Source of the DNA: Sphingorhabdus sp. YGSMI21
GTDB lineage: Bacteria > Pseudomonadota > Alphaproteobacteria > Sphingomonadales > Sphingomonadaceae
Length of the DNA stretch: 64,000 nt
Reading direction: 5' to 3'
Assembly (NCBI RefSeq): GCF_002776575.1
Contig: NZ_CP022548.1
Coordinates: forward strand, 945,001 to 1,009,000
Below the pieces are notes generated by a model, which saw nothing but the letters and a program-made list of their open reading frames with translations, was not told the origin of the DNA and did not search any database. A program made the position numbers and the translations under genes. Below are positions 17,206-27,434 of this stretch, one piece after another. Within the stretch, counting starts at the first letter, position 1. Each line of letters starts with the position of its first letter.

Positions 17206-19098
17206 ATGAATATGCAATTTGCACGAGCGGCGTGGAAATTTCTGGTCGCGATCAAGGACGGCATGGTCCTGATTGCCATGCTGCTGTTTTTCGGCGCGCT
17301 CTATGCCCTGCTGTCTTCCCAGCCCAATAGCGGCGCGATCCGCGACGGCGCTCTGCTGCTCGATCTGAACGGTGTGGTTGTCGAAGAACCGGCAGCCCCC
17401 ACTTTCGAGGATTTTCTGGCCGGTGCCGGCAACAACCCGCGCGAATATCGCCTGCGCGATGTCGTCCGTGCGATCGATGCCAGCGCGGAGGATGACCGCG
17501 TCAAGGCGATCGTCCTCGACCTCAGCAGTTTTGTCGGCGGCGGCCAGACCAGCCTGACCGATATCGGCGAGGCGCTCGCGCGCGCCAAGAAGGCCGGCAA
17601 ACCGGTCTATGCCTTCGCCAATTTCTACAGTGACGACAGCTACCAGATTGCCGCTCACGCGACCGAAATCTGGATGGACCCGATGGGCGGAATCATCTTT
17701 GCCGGCCCCGGCGGCAACCGGCTCTATTACAAGGGCCTGATCGACCGGCTCGGCGTAACCGCCAATATCTATCGCGTCGGCACCTACAAGAGCGCGGTCG
17801 AACCCTATATGCGTTCCGACCAGTCACCGGCCTCCCGCGAAGCGTCGCAAGCGCTTTACAAAGTGCTGTGGGACGGTTGGCTTGCCGAGATCGCCAAATC
17901 GCGGCCGCAGGCTTCGATCAAGGCCTTTGCCGAGGATCCGGCAAGCTTCATCACCGCTGCCGGCGGCGACTATGCAGCGGTCGCCATGCAGCAGAAGCTG
18001 ATCGACAAGCTGGGTGACAAGACCGCTTTTGACCGGTTTGTTGCCGAGAAAGTGGGTATAGACGAAACGTCCGCGCCCGACAGTTTCAACGCCATCGACT
18101 ATGACGATTTTGTCGCGGCCCATCCCGCCGAAACCGACGGCTCGCCAATCGGCGTGATAACCGTTGCCGGCGAGATTGTCGGCGGCAAGACCGGCCCCGG
18201 CATGGCCGCCAGCGGGCGGATTGCCGAACTCATCTATAGCGCTCTGGAAGAAGACGAACTCAAGGCGCTGGTGGTCCGCGTGGATTCGCCCGGCGGCTCG
18301 GCCTTTGCCAGCGAGGAAATCCGCCTGGCGCTGCTCGAAGCGAAAAAGAAGAAACTGCCGGTCGTCATTTCGATGGGCGATGTTGCGGCCAGCGGCGGCT
18401 ATTGGGTCGCCACGGCCGGTGACCATATCTTTGCCGAGCCCGACACCATCACCGGCTCCATCGGCGTCTTCGCGGTTCTGCCCAGCTTTGAAAAGGCCCT
18501 CGCTAAATGGGGTGTCACCGCCGATGGCGTCCAGACCACACCACTGTCCGGCGAACCCGATTTTGTCGGCGGCTTCAGCGACGACCTTAATGCGATTTTG
18601 CAGGCGGGAGTCGAGGACAGCTATGGCGACTTCATCAAGCTGGTCGCCGCAGCGCGCGGCAAGACACCGGCAGAAGTCGATACAATCGGTCAGGGCCGCG
18701 TCTGGGATGGCGGGACCGCGCGGCAACTCGGGCTGGTCGACGCTTTTGGCGGAATGCCAGAGGCTTTGGCCGAGGCAGCCAAACGCGCGGGACTCGCGGA
18801 AGGCGATTATCATCCGCAATATCTCGATCCGCAGCCCCGATTCTCTTGGCTCCCGTTTGAAGGCATGCCCTTTGTCCGGCAACAGGGCGCGCCGGTCAGC
18901 GGCGTCATCGGCTGGGCCGCGCAGCGCCAGAAAGCGGCCTTCGGCGAAGCGCTGGCCACCGCCCAGGGCTTGCTGGCACGCGAGGATGTGCAGGCCCTGT
19001 GCCTGGAATGCGGAACCGGCGTGAGCCGCAACACAGCCGCGTCGGCCGGCTGGATCGACCGGCTGCTGCTTTATTCCTTGTCTTCAGCGCCGCGATAG
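17206..19098 (+). CDS. sppA: Signal peptide peptidase SppA, 67 kDa type
   Basis: Membrane-bound serine/lysine protease that degrades cleaved signal peptides. At 630 residues it has the tandem-domain length. One N-terminal anchor (about 19-37) is followed by two ClpP-like halves. The general base lysine is K195 (VGTYKSAVEPYM) in the N-terminal half and the nucleophile is S396 (GDVAASGGYWVA) in the C-terminal half, the arrangement known from E. coli SppA. An AGGG site precedes ATG 17206. Its 3' end overlaps the convergent TRIC gene by 28 bp. Confidence 0.93.
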   Translation: MNMQFARAAWKFLVAIKDGMVLIAMLLFFGALYALLSSQPNSGAIRDGALLLDLNGVVVEEPAAPTFEDFLAGAGNNPREYRLRDVVRAIDASAEDDRVKAIVLDLSSFVGGGQTSLTDIGEALARAKKAGKPVYAFANFYSDDSYQIAAHATEIWMDPMGGIIFAGPGGNRLYYKGLIDRLGVTANIYRVGTYKSAVEPYMRSDQSPASREASQALYKVLWDGWLAEIAKSRPQASIKAFAEDPASFITAAGGDYAAVAMQQKLIDKLGDKTAFDRFVAEKVGIDETSAPDSFNAIDYDDFVAAHPAETDGSPIGVITVAGEIVGGKTGPGMAASGRIAELIYSALEEDELKALVVRVDSPGGSAFASEEIRLALLEAKKKKLPVVISMGDVAASGGYWVATAGDHIFAEPDTITGSIGVFAVLPSFEKALAKWGVTADGVQTTPLSGEPDFVGGFSDDLNAILQAGVEDSYGDFIKLVAAARGKTPAEVDTIGQGRVWDGGTARQLGLVDAFGGMPEALAEAAKRAGLAEGDYHPQYLDPQPRFSWLPFEGMPFVRQQGAPVSGVIGWAAQRQKAAFGEALATAQGLLAREDVQALCLECGTGVSRNTAASAGWIDRLLLYSLSSAPR

Positions 19099-19703
19099 GC
19101 GGGCAGCGAAAGCCCCTTGATGATCGCCAGTGCGCGCAGGGCAAATCCCGCGGCAAAGGCAATCAGTGCAGCGATAAATCCCTTTACGCCGATCTGGACC
19201 AGCAGCACGAACACCGAGGCCGCGAGCGCCCCGGCGGTCACGTAAAGCTCGGGCCGGATGATGATCGACGGCTCGCCGGAAATCAGATCACGAATCACCC
19301 CGCCAACGCTGGCGGTGATGATCCCCATGATCGCGGCGGGGACCGGATCAATGCCGAGCTGCATCGCCTTGGCGGCCCCGAACACCGAATAGGCCGCCAG
19401 TCCGATCGCATCGAACCAGTCGACCGCCGCAGGGCGCCAGAATTTGACCGGCGTTACCCAGACTAGCAGCGCGATGCTGAGACACAGGATCGGCACGCGC
19501 GCATCCTGCACCCAGAAAACCGGCGCGCCGATCAGCAGGTCGCGGACGGTACCGCCGCCAACCCCGGTGACCAGCGCGAAAAAGCCGAAGGTCACCAGAG
19601 TCTGCCGGTTGCGCGCCGCGACCAGCGCCCCGGAAATGGCAAATACCGCAATCCCGAAAAGATCGAGCCAGCCGAGCGCGCTGTAGAGAAAACCGGAATT
19701 CAT
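19071..19703 (-). CDS. TRIC cation channel family protein (YicG/UPF0126)
   Basis: Membrane protein of 210 residues with about seven hydrophobic segments arranged as two repeats. Each repeat carries the family glycine motif (GVGGGTVRDLL in the first, SVGGVIRDLI in the second). Relatives are trimeric intracellular cation channels. ATG 19703 gives the standard start; a longer frame to 19844 reads into the preceding gene. The start overlaps the stop of the PepSY gene by four bases, so the two are translationally coupled. Confidence 0.88.
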   Translation of the reverse strand: MNSGFLYSALGWLDLFGIAVFAISGALVAARNRQTLVTFGFFALVTGVGGGTVRDLLIGAPVFWVQDARVPILCLSIALLVWVTPVKFWRPAAVDWFDAIGLAAYSVFGAAKAMQLGIDPVPAAIMGIITASVGGVIRDLISGEPSIIIRPELYVTAGALAASVFVLLVQIGVKGFIAALIAFAAGFALRALAIIKGLSLPAYRGAEDKE

Positions 19704-20374
19704 GATGTCTTCCTTCGCTTGTGCCGGGTGAAGAGCAGGACGAAACCGAGGATCGATCCCAGCAGCGCGAGCGCCGCCGAACCGATCAGGATTGGATGAC
19801 TGGTATCTTCGCGCGTCTGCAGGTCCATGATGTGCAGGCCCCACATGAAATCGAAGACGCGCCAGAACCGGGTGCGTACCGCCAGCGTCTCGCCCGTGTC
19901 CGCGTCGATATAGAAGCGCGCGTCATCGTCAAATATAACCTGCCACGAGGGCCGTCCGCTGCGCTGCTCCAGCGGCGCCTGGTCGGCAGCAAACAGGGTA
20001 ACGGAGCGGATCGCCGCCTCGCCGGCCCGAGCCGCGCTCGCCAGCCTGTTGGCTTCGGCACCCGACACCGGCGGCAACAGGGCGCCGGTCTCCGCGTCCG
20101 CCCTTCGCTTTCCGCCATCGGCATAGGCAATTACCCAGAAGGGACCGCTGCTGTTCTGCTGCAGGGTCAGGCTCTTTGCCTGCCGCCCGTCGAGCAGGGG
20201 GGGCACCGGCTGGATAGCATCGAGCACCGGCGTTTCGCTGCGCAAATGATTGCCGCGAACCGTTTCAATCGGCTGCACCACCATCAGCAGTCCGCTGGCG
20301 GTCCAGATAATGATCGGCACCCCGATCAGCCAGCCGAGCCAGACATGCCAGCGCATGAGTTTATAATGTTTCAT
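19700..20374 (-). CDS. PepSY domain-containing membrane protein
   Basis: Protein of 224 residues with a hydrophobic N-terminal segment (about 8-34), two extracytoplasmic PepSY-like stretches (RRADAETGALLPP and RFYIDADTGETLAV) and a C-terminal membrane segment (about 192-214). The WHVWLGWLIGVPIIIW start resembles PepSY-associated reductase or iron-regulated membrane proteins. The role is not established; relatives occur near iron or heme systems, but nothing here confirms that. ATG 20374 is preferred over 20398. Confidence 0.78.
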   Translation of the reverse strand: MKHYKLMRWHVWLGWLIGVPIIIWTASGLLMVVQPIETVRGNHLRSETPVLDAIQPVPPLLDGRQAKSLTLQQNSSGPFWVIAYADGGKRRADAETGALLPPVSGAEANRLASAARAGEAAIRSVTLFAADQAPLEQRSGRPSWQVIFDDDARFYIDADTGETLAVRTRFWRVFDFMWGLHIMDLQTREDTSHPILIGSAALALLGSILGFVLLFTRHKRRKTS

Positions 20375-20404
20375 TCTGGCGTCCCGGACTTCCTGCAAAA
20401 ACGG

Positions 20405-21730
20405 CTAAGTCGCCAATAGAGCCCCGATCTGTCGCGCACCATCAATTGTTTGATAATCCTGAAACCGGTCACCGATCACCTGCATGCCGACGGGCAAGCC
20501 GTCGACGGTGCCGATAGGCAGCACGGTTGCTGGAAGACCGGGGAAGGTGACCAGTCCCGCCCAGGCGAGCTGCGGGCTGGCGGGGAGATTTTCGCCGTCA
20601 ATCTCTATATTCCCCTGAAAAATCTGCCCGTCATGATGCCGAAAGGCCGGGGTGGCGCTTACCGGAGCCAGCACAAAATCAAATGCGCCAAACAGGTCCC
20701 GCCATTGCCGATAGACGCGCGCCTGTATGTCGCAAAGGTCAAACCAGTCGCGCACCGTGGCTTGCGTGCCATCGGGTGCCGGCAGGCCACCGGCCATCGC
20801 GATATTGAGCATTTTGAGATAGCTGTCATGGGATGCTGCAAGATCGGGAATCCATTCGCTGCGCCGCTCGACCTGGCCCCCGGCATCCTCGATTTGTCCG
20901 GCGACCCGGTCCAGTTCGGCGCGATAGCCGCGCGAACATCCGACCATCGGCTGCTCATCGATCAGCAGAAACCGGCCGCCTTTGATCGCAACATCCCGCC
21001 GCTGCAGCGGATGGTCGAGCGTGACCTCCAGCAAGGTCGCCAGATCCTCCGCCGAACGCGCCAGCGGACCGCAGACGGACAGCGCCGGTCGCGCGCTATC
21101 GGTGCCGGGATAGCCATGACCCTCGAGGCTGATGACATCGAAGGTCGGCTTGTGCCCCCAGATGCCGCAATAATGCGCAGGCACGCGGATCGAACCGCCA
21201 ATATCGGATCCGAATTCACAGGGCAGCATCCCCGCGCTGACGGCGGCCGCGGCGCCGCCGGAGGAGCCACCCGGGGTGCGGTCGAGATCATGCGGATTGT
21301 TGGTCCGGCCATAGACGGGATTGTTTGACTGCCAGTCGGCCAGGTCCGGCGGGACATTGGTCTTGCCAACGATCACAGCCCCCGCCCGCTTGAGCCGTTT
21401 GACAACGGCCGCATCGGACGGCGCAATATTATTGCGCGCATATTCCAGACCCCAGGTCGAGGGATGACCGGCGAGGTTGAAGCTCTCCTTGACCGTCATC
21501 GGCACGCCGAAGAGCGGCTGGCCCGCTTGCGGTCCTTCATCGTCCAGCCGATTGGCTGCAGCACGGGCAGCATCAAAGTCGCGCACGACCACGGCATTGA
21601 TCGGACCATCCAGCGCTTCAATACGGGCGATAGCCGCTTCCGTCGCGTCCCGGGCCGATAATTTTCCGGCGACAATATCGGACGCGATCCCGGTCGCGGT
21701 GGCTTCGGTGGTCAGTGTTGCAATCGCCAT
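20405..21730 (-). CDS. Amidase (amidase-signature family)
   Basis: Amide hydrolase of 441 residues. The amidase-signature core is complete: the catalytic lysine in VPMTVKESFNLAG, then TPGGSSGGAAAAVSAG with the cis-serine, and GSDIGGSIRVPAHYCGIWGHKPTF with the nucleophile serine. The substrate is unknown; the sequence is of the general amidase type rather than a GatA subunit because no GatB or GatC lies nearby. It ends 31 bp before the PepSY gene. Confidence 0.87.
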   Translation of the reverse strand: MAIATLTTEATATGIASDIVAGKLSARDATEAAIARIEALDGPINAVVVRDFDAARAAANRLDDEGPQAGQPLFGVPMTVKESFNLAGHPSTWGLEYARNNIAPSDAAVVKRLKRAGAVIVGKTNVPPDLADWQSNNPVYGRTNNPHDLDRTPGGSSGGAAAAVSAGMLPCEFGSDIGGSIRVPAHYCGIWGHKPTFDVISLEGHGYPGTDSARPALSVCGPLARSAEDLATLLEVTLDHPLQRRDVAIKGGRFLLIDEQPMVGCSRGYRAELDRVAGQIEDAGGQVERRSEWIPDLAASHDSYLKMLNIAMAGGLPAPDGTQATVRDWFDLCDIQARVYRQWRDLFGAFDFVLAPVSATPAFRHHDGQIFQGNIEIDGENLPASPQLAWAGLVTFPGLPATVLPIGTVDGLPVGMQVIGDRFQDYQTIDGARQIGALLAT

Positions 21731-21825
21731 AGTCTCTCCCCCCGGGTTCCGGGCGGGAAGCCGTGACCCTTTGGGAAGAGATGCTACTGCTGACCGGGCT
21801 CCACATCAAGTGCGGAGCATGGACA

Positions 21826-23232
21826 CTACATATGGATCGGCTTGCCTTGCACCGCCATGGCCGCTTCCTTGATCGCTTCCGAATGGGTCGGATGGGCGTG
21901 GCAAGTATAGGCGATATCCTCGCTGGTCGCACCAAATTCCATCGCCTGGGTGACCTGCGCGATCATCGTGCCGGCGAGCGACGAGATGATGTGGCAGCCA
22001 AGCACGCGGTCGGTCTTTGCGTCGGCGATAACCTTCACATAGCCTTCGGTGTCGCGATTGGTCTTGGCGCGACTGTTGGCGGCGAAGACGAATTTGCCGA
22101 CCTTATATTCGGTGCCGCTGTCCTTCACCTCTTCCTCGGTCTTGCCGATGCTGGCAATTTCGGGATAGGTATAGACGACGCCGGGGATCAGGTCGTGATT
22201 GACGATGCCCTGCTGTCCGGCGATAAATTCCGCCGCGGCAATGCCTTCGTCCTCGGCCTTGTGCGCGAGCATCGGACCGGGGGTCACATCGCCAATCGCA
22301 TAGACGCCGGGAACCTTGGTCTGGAAATCGTGGCCGACCTCGATCTGGCCGCGGTCGTTGGTTTCGACGCCGCTTTTTTCCAGCGCCAGCCCGTCGATAT
22401 TCGGCTTGCGGCCGATTGCCACCAGCACGACATCGGCTTCCAGCGTCTCGCTGTCGCCGCCCTTGGCCGGTTCCATGGTGAGAGTCGCCTTCTTGCCCTT
22501 GACGGTGCAGCCGGTAACCTTGGTGCCGGTCTTGATATCGAAACCCTGTTTCTTGAACATCCGCGCCGCATCCTTGCGGATCGCGCCATCCATGCCGGGC
22601 AGAATCTGGTCGAGATATTCCACCACCGTGACTTTCGCACCGAGCCGCAGCCACACGCTGCCCAGTTCCAGCCCGATCACGCCGCCGCCGATCACGACCA
22701 TATGGCCGGGAACCTTGGGCAGTTCGAGCGCGCCCGTCGAATCGACCACGACATGTTTGTCATTGTCAATCTCGACGCCCGGCAACGGGGTGACCGAAGA
22801 GCCGGTGGCGATCAGGATATTTTTCGCGGTATAGCTTTTGTCGCCAACCTTGACCGTGTGCGCATCTTCAAACGCGCCGCGGCCCTTGATCCAGTCGACC
22901 TTGTTCTTCTTGAACAGCAGTTCGATGCCGCCGGTCAATTCGGAGACAGCCTTCAGCTTCTCGGCCAACATCTGCTTGAGGTCGAGCTTCGCGCCGGTCA
23001 GCTTGACGCCGAATTTCTCCAGCGCGCCGCTATGGGCCTCGTGATAGAGTTCCGAAGCGTGCAGCATCGCCTTGGACGGGATGCAACCGACATTGAGGCA
23101 AGTGCCGCCCAGCGTCTCGCGGCTTTCGATGCAGCCGGTCTTCAGACCGAGTTGCGCGGCGCGGATCGCTGCGACATAGCCGCCGGGGCCGGAGCCGATT
23201 ATCAGAAGATCATAGTCGAAATTGTCGGTCAT
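21826..23232 (-). CDS. lpdA: Dihydrolipoyl dehydrogenase (E3)
   Basis: FAD-dependent disulfide reductase of 468 residues that reoxidises the lipoyl group of the 2-oxoglutarate dehydrogenase complex. FAD motif GSGPGGYVAAIRAAQLG is at about 13-29, the redox pair C45/C50 is in GGTCLNVGCIPSK, the NAD motif is VIGGGVIGLELG, and the dimer-interface HAHPTHSE supplies the His-Glu pair (H447, E452). It is the last gene of the sucAB-lpd cluster; a 78-bp inverted-repeat element separates it from sucB. Confidence 0.96.
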   Translation of the reverse strand: MTDNFDYDLLIIGSGPGGYVAAIRAAQLGLKTGCIESRETLGGTCLNVGCIPSKAMLHASELYHEAHSGALEKFGVKLTGAKLDLKQMLAEKLKAVSELTGGIELLFKKNKVDWIKGRGAFEDAHTVKVGDKSYTAKNILIATGSSVTPLPGVEIDNDKHVVVDSTGALELPKVPGHMVVIGGGVIGLELGSVWLRLGAKVTVVEYLDQILPGMDGAIRKDAARMFKKQGFDIKTGTKVTGCTVKGKKATLTMEPAKGGDSETLEADVVLVAIGRKPNIDGLALEKSGVETNDRGQIEVGHDFQTKVPGVYAIGDVTPGPMLAHKAEDEGIAAAEFIAGQQGIVNHDLIPGVVYTYPEIASIGKTEEEVKDSGTEYKVGKFVFAANSRAKTNRDTEGYVKVIADAKTDRVLGCHIISSLAGTMIAQVTQAMEFGATSEDIAYTCHAHPTHSEAIKEAAMAVQGKPIHM

Positions 23233-23248
23233 AGTTCACCTCTATACT

Positions 23249-23326
23249 CGTCATCCTGAACTTGTTTCAGGATCTCTGGAGGTCCTGAGTTGCAAACCAT
23301 CGAAGATAAACAAGTTCAGGATGACG
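23249..23326. repeat. Intergenic inverted-repeat element between sucB and lpdA
   Basis: Perfect 19-bp inverted repeat: 23249-23267 pairs with 23308-23326, enclosing 40 nt. The left arm also forms a local hairpin (ATCCTGAA with TTCAGGAT). It is likely a dispersed intergenic repeat and could act as a processing site or attenuator between sucB and lpdA. I see only this copy in the window. Confidence 0.75.
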
Positions 23327-23332
23327 AAAAAA

Positions 23333-24556
23333 TTATAAATCAATCAAAAGCCGTGCCGGATCCTCGATCGCTTCCTTGATCCGCACCAGGAAAGTCACCG
23401 CTTCGCGGCCGTCGATCAGGCGATGGTCATAGCTGAGCGCCAGATACATCATCGGCCGCGCCTCGATCGAACCGTCGGGCATCACCACCGGCCGCTGTTC
23501 AATCCGGTGCAGGCCGAGCACGGCGGACTGCGGCGGGTTGATGATCGGCGTCGACATCAGCGAGCCGAACACGCCACCATTGGAGATGGTGAAGGTCCCG
23601 CCCTGCATGTCCGCCATCGTCAGCGTGCCGTCCTTGGCGCGCTTGCCGAAATCGGCGATCGTATTCTCGACATCGGCAAAGCTCATCGCTTCGGCGTTGC
23701 GGATGACCGGCACAACCAGACCATTGGGCGCGCTGACCGCGACCGAAATATCGGCATAATCATGATAGACGATTTCCTCGCCGTCGATCTGCGCGTTGAC
23801 CGAGGGCACGTCTTTCAGTGCCATACAGGCGGCCTTGGCGAAAAAGCTCATGAAACCGAGCTTGATCCCGTGCTTCTTGGCGAACAGATCCTTGTACTTG
23901 TTGCGCGTCTCGATCACCGCGGTCATGTCGACATCGTTAAACGTGGTCAGCAGGGCCGCCGTATCCTGCGCCTCTTTCAGGCGCCGCGCGACGGTCTGGC
24001 GCAGACGGGTCATCCGCACCCGTTCCTCGTTGCGGTTGCCGCCCTGCGATGGCGCCGGAGCCGGCGCGCTGCTGGCCGCGCCGGTCTCGGCCTTTGGCGC
24101 CTGCTGCGCGCCCGATTTCACATATTGCTCGACATCCGCCTTGGTCAGCCGGCCGTCCTTGCCGGTGCCGGTGATCTGGCTGGGGTCGACGCCATGTTCG
24201 AGGACCAGCCGCCGGACCGACGGAGACAGGGTGATCGACGCATCGGATTCGTCCGCCTTTGCCTCGGTTCTGGCCGGAGCCGAAACCGGAGCGGATTTCG
24301 CTGCCGGAGCCGCGCCGCTGCCCGCCTCGATTGTCGCGATGACCGCGCCAACCTCGACCGTATCGCCGACAGCGACCTTGTGCTCGCCCATCACGCCGGC
24401 TTCCGGCGCGGGCACTTCCAGCGCCACCTTGTCGGTTTCCAGGCTGGCAATCGGTTCATCAGCAGCGACCGCGTCGCCGGGCTGCTTGAGCCATTCGCCC
24501 AAAGTCGCTTCAGTGATCGATTCGCCCAGTACCGGGACTGTTACTTCTGTTGCCAT
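23333..24556 (-). CDS. sucB: 2-oxoglutarate dehydrogenase E2, dihydrolipoyl succinyltransferase
   Basis: E2 core of the 2-oxoglutarate dehydrogenase complex, 407 residues. One lipoyl domain (1-75, lipoylated K43 in [10 protein letters not shown]) is followed by an Ala/Pro linker. Next come an E3-binding domain (about 110-145, [20 protein letters not shown]) and a catalytic acyltransferase domain with H378 and D382 in [12 protein letters not shown]. It lies 64 bp downstream of sucA on the same strand. Confidence 0.96.
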   Translation of the reverse strand: MATEVTVPVLGESITEATLGEWLKQPGDAVAADEPIASLETDKVALEVPAPEAGVMGEHKVAVGDTVEVGAVIATIEAGSGAAPAAKSAPVSAPARTEAKADESDASITLSPSVRRLVLEHGVDPSQITGTGKDGRLTKADVEQYVKSGAQQAPKAETGAASSAPAPAPSQGGNRNEERVRMTRLRQTVARRLKEAQDTAALLTTFNDVDMTAVIETRNKYKDLFAKKHGIKLGFMSFFAKAACMALKDVPSVNAQIDGEEIVYHDYADISVAVSAPNGLVVPVIRNAEAMSFADVENTIADFGKRAKDGTLTMADMQGGTFTISNGGVFGSLMSTPIINPPQSAVLGLHRIEQRPVVMPDGSIEARPMMYLALSYDHRLIDGREAVTFLVRIKEAIEDPARLLIDL

Positions 24557-24620
24557 AATATCTACTCTGCTTTCGTAACTTCCTGCGTTCCTGCCACGGC
24601 AGCGGAACGGCCCTTACATA

Positions 24621-27404
24621 TTAGCTGACTGCATGCCCCAGCGCTTCGGCGATCAGCCGCTCCTGCTGTTGCTTGTGCCGGGACGCCAGACCCGTCGCCG
24701 GCGAAGCCGAAGCGGAGCGTCCGGCATAGACCGGCTCCACTGGTCCGACGTTCGCCTGTTCCAGACAGTCTTCCAGATAGGAGCGGACAAAATGCCAGCT
24801 GCCGTTATTCTTCGGTTCTTCCTGCGCCCAGACCACGGTCTCCAGACCGGTCATCCGTTTCAGCCGGACCACCAGCGGCTCGCCCGGGAAGGGATAGAGC
24901 TGCTCGATCCGGATGATCGCCGTGTTCTTGTCACCCGCCGCGTCGCGCGCCTCGATCAGGTCATAGGCGACCTTGCCCGAGCAGAGCACAAGACGCTTCA
25001 CATCCTCGTCCGCGGGCGGGTTGGTGTCCGACAATATCCGCATGAAATGATGGTCGCCCTGGAAATCTTCTGCCTTCGATACGGCCAGCTTGTGGCGCAG
25101 CAGCGATTTCGGCGTCATGATGATCAGCGGCTTGCGGAAAGACCGCAGCATCTGCCGGCGCAACACATGGAAATAATTGGCCGGTGTGGTGATATTGGCG
25201 ACCTGGATATTGTCCTGCGCACAAAGCTGCAGGAAGCGTTCGAGCCGCGCCGAACTATGTTCCGGACCCTGGCCCTCATAGCCATGCGGCAGCAGCATCA
25301 CCAGACCGTTGGCGCGCAGCCATTTGGCTTCGCCCGAGGCGATGAACTGGTCGATCATGATCTGCGCGCCATTGGCAAAATCGCCGAATTGCGCTTCCCA
25401 CAATACCAAAGTTTTCGGATCGGCACCGGCATAGCCATATTCGAAGCCGAGCACGCCATATTCGGAGAGCGGACTGTCGAGCACTTCGAACCGGCCGTGC
25501 GGCACCGTGCTCAGCGGCACATATTTTTCTTCGCTTTTCTGGTCGACCCAGACGGCGTGGCGCTGGGAAAAGGTTCCGCGGCCGCTGTCCTGACCAGACA
25601 GGCGAACATTATAGCCTTCGGAAACCAGCGATCCGTAAGCCAGCGCTTCGCCGGTTGCCCAGTCGAAATTCTCGCCGCTCTTGAACATCTCGGCCTTGGC
25701 GTTGAGCACCCGGCCCAATGTCTTGTGAATGGTCAGCCCTTCGGGGACTCTGGTCAGCGTCCGGCCGAGACTGTCGAACAGTTTCGGGTCAATCGCCGTC
25801 TCGACATTGCGCCGTGCGGTTTCCGGATCGGCCGGAATATGCAGCCCCTGCCAGCGTCCGCCGAACCAGTCGGCCTTGTCGGCCTTGTAATCGGCCGCCG
25901 CCTGGAATTCGGTTTCGAGATGGTCGGCAAAGGCTTTCCGGGTCGTATCGGCCCAGCCCGCATCGATCACGCCTTCCTCGACCAGCCGCGCTTCGTAGAG
26001 CTTGCTGACCTTGGGATGTTTCTTGATCGCGGCATACATGATCGGCTGGGTGAAGCTCGGCTCGTCGCCTTCATTATGGCCAAAGCGGCGATAGCACCAC
26101 ATGTCGATCACGATATCCCGGCCGAAACGCTGGCGGAACTCGATCGCGATCTTGCAGGCAAAGGTCACCGCCTCCGGATCATCGCCGTTGACGTGGAAAA
26201 TCGGTGCCTGCACGCCCTTGGCGACGTCCGACGGATAAGGCGAGCTGCGCGCGAATTGCGGGCTGGTCGTGAAACCGATCTGGTTGTTGATCACGAAATG
26301 GATGCAGCCGCCGGTATTATAGCCGCGGATGCCGGAGAAGCCGAGGCATTCCCAGACAATGCCCTGTCCCGCGAAGGCAGCATCGCCGTGGATCAGCACC
26401 GGCAACACCTGGTCATGTTTTTCCAGATCGTCGCGCGCCACCTGTTGCGCGCGGACCTTGCCGAGCACGACCGGATCGACCGCCTCGAGATGCGACGGGT
26501 TGGGCACCAGGCTCATATGGACATTGATGCCGTCAAATTCGCGGTCGGTGCTGGTGCCGAGATGATATTTCACATCGCCCGAGCCGCCGACATCGTCAGG
26601 ATTGGCCGAGCCACCGTGAAATTCGTGGAAGATGACCTTGTAAGGCTTGGCCATCACATTGGCGAGAATGTTCAAACGCCCCCGGTGGGCCATGCCATAG
26701 ACAATGTCGCGGACGCCGGACTGGCCGCCATATTTGATGACATTTTCCAGCGCCGGCAGCATCGATTCGCCGCCATCGAGACCGAAACGCTTGGTCCCGA
26801 CATATTTCTTGCCGAGGAAATTTTCATATTCCTCGCCCTCGATCACCTTGTTGAGAATCGCCTTCTTGCCTTCCGGCGTGAAGTGGATCTCGGCGTCCTT
26901 GCCTTCCATCCGCTCCTGCAGGAAGCGCCGTTCCTCGATATCGGCAATATGCATATATTCGAGCCCGACCGGACCACAATAATTGGCGCGCAACACCGCC
27001 TCGATCTCGCGCACGGTCGCGGTCTGAAAGCCGAGCACGCCGCCCAGATAGACCGGCTTGTCCATATCCTCGGCGGTGAAGCCGTGGAATTCGGGCGTCA
27101 GGTCCGCCGGCTCCTCGAGCTTGGAAAGACCCAGAGGATCAAGATTGGCACCCAGATGTCCACGCACCCGATAGGTGCGGATCAGCATCATCGCCCGGAT
27201 CGACTTTTCCGCCGCCTGGGCAACTTCGGCATCGGACATCGACTTGCCGGATTTCTCGGCAGAAGCCTTGATCTCGATGCCCATTTTTGTGGGATCGAGC
27301 GCGCTGGTCAGCTCGTCGGCGTCATCAACCGGCCAGTGCTTGCGCTGCCAGCTCGGGCCCTGCTCCTGTTCCGAGCCGATAAAATCCTGATTTTCAAAAC
27401 CCAT
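24621..27404 (-). CDS. sucA: 2-oxoglutarate dehydrogenase E1 component
   Basis: Thiamine-diphosphate-dependent decarboxylase of 927 residues, near the family length. It begins with the short E2-binding region, then RTYRVRGHLGANLDPLGL, the substrate pocket GMAHRGRLNILANV, a ThDP region with GDAAFAGQGIVWECL and GGCIHFVINNQIGFTT, and the C-terminal transketolase-like half (EAQFGDFANGAQIMIDQFI). It feeds succinyl groups to SucB. The upstream region contains three structured repeats (27435-27755), so its promoter must lie in or beyond them. Confidence 0.97.
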   Translation of the reverse strand: MGFENQDFIGSEQEQGPSWQRKHWPVDDADELTSALDPTKMGIEIKASAEKSGKSMSDAEVAQAAEKSIRAMMLIRTYRVRGHLGANLDPLGLSKLEEPADLTPEFHGFTAEDMDKPVYLGGVLGFQTATVREIEAVLRANYCGPVGLEYMHIADIEERRFLQERMEGKDAEIHFTPEGKKAILNKVIEGEEYENFLGKKYVGTKRFGLDGGESMLPALENVIKYGGQSGVRDIVYGMAHRGRLNILANVMAKPYKVIFHEFHGGSANPDDVGGSGDVKYHLGTSTDREFDGINVHMSLVPNPSHLEAVDPVVLGKVRAQQVARDDLEKHDQVLPVLIHGDAAFAGQGIVWECLGFSGIRGYNTGGCIHFVINNQIGFTTSPQFARSSPYPSDVAKGVQAPIFHVNGDDPEAVTFACKIAIEFRQRFGRDIVIDMWCYRRFGHNEGDEPSFTQPIMYAAIKKHPKVSKLYEARLVEEGVIDAGWADTTRKAFADHLETEFQAAADYKADKADWFGGRWQGLHIPADPETARRNVETAIDPKLFDSLGRTLTRVPEGLTIHKTLGRVLNAKAEMFKSGENFDWATGEALAYGSLVSEGYNVRLSGQDSGRGTFSQRHAVWVDQKSEEKYVPLSTVPHGRFEVLDSPLSEYGVLGFEYGYAGADPKTLVLWEAQFGDFANGAQIMIDQFIASGEAKWLRANGLVMLLPHGYEGQGPEHSSARLERFLQLCAQDNIQVANITTPANYFHVLRRQMLRSFRKPLIIMTPKSLLRHKLAVSKAEDFQGDHHFMRILSDTNPPADEDVKRLVLCSGKVAYDLIEARDAAGDKNTAIIRIEQLYPFPGEPLVVRLKRMTGLETVVWAQEEPKNNGSWHFVRSYLEDCLEQANVGPVEPVYAGRSASASPATGLASRHKQQQERLIAEALGHAVS

Positions 27405-27434
27405 AATATACTACCTCGTGTACCGGCCCCATAA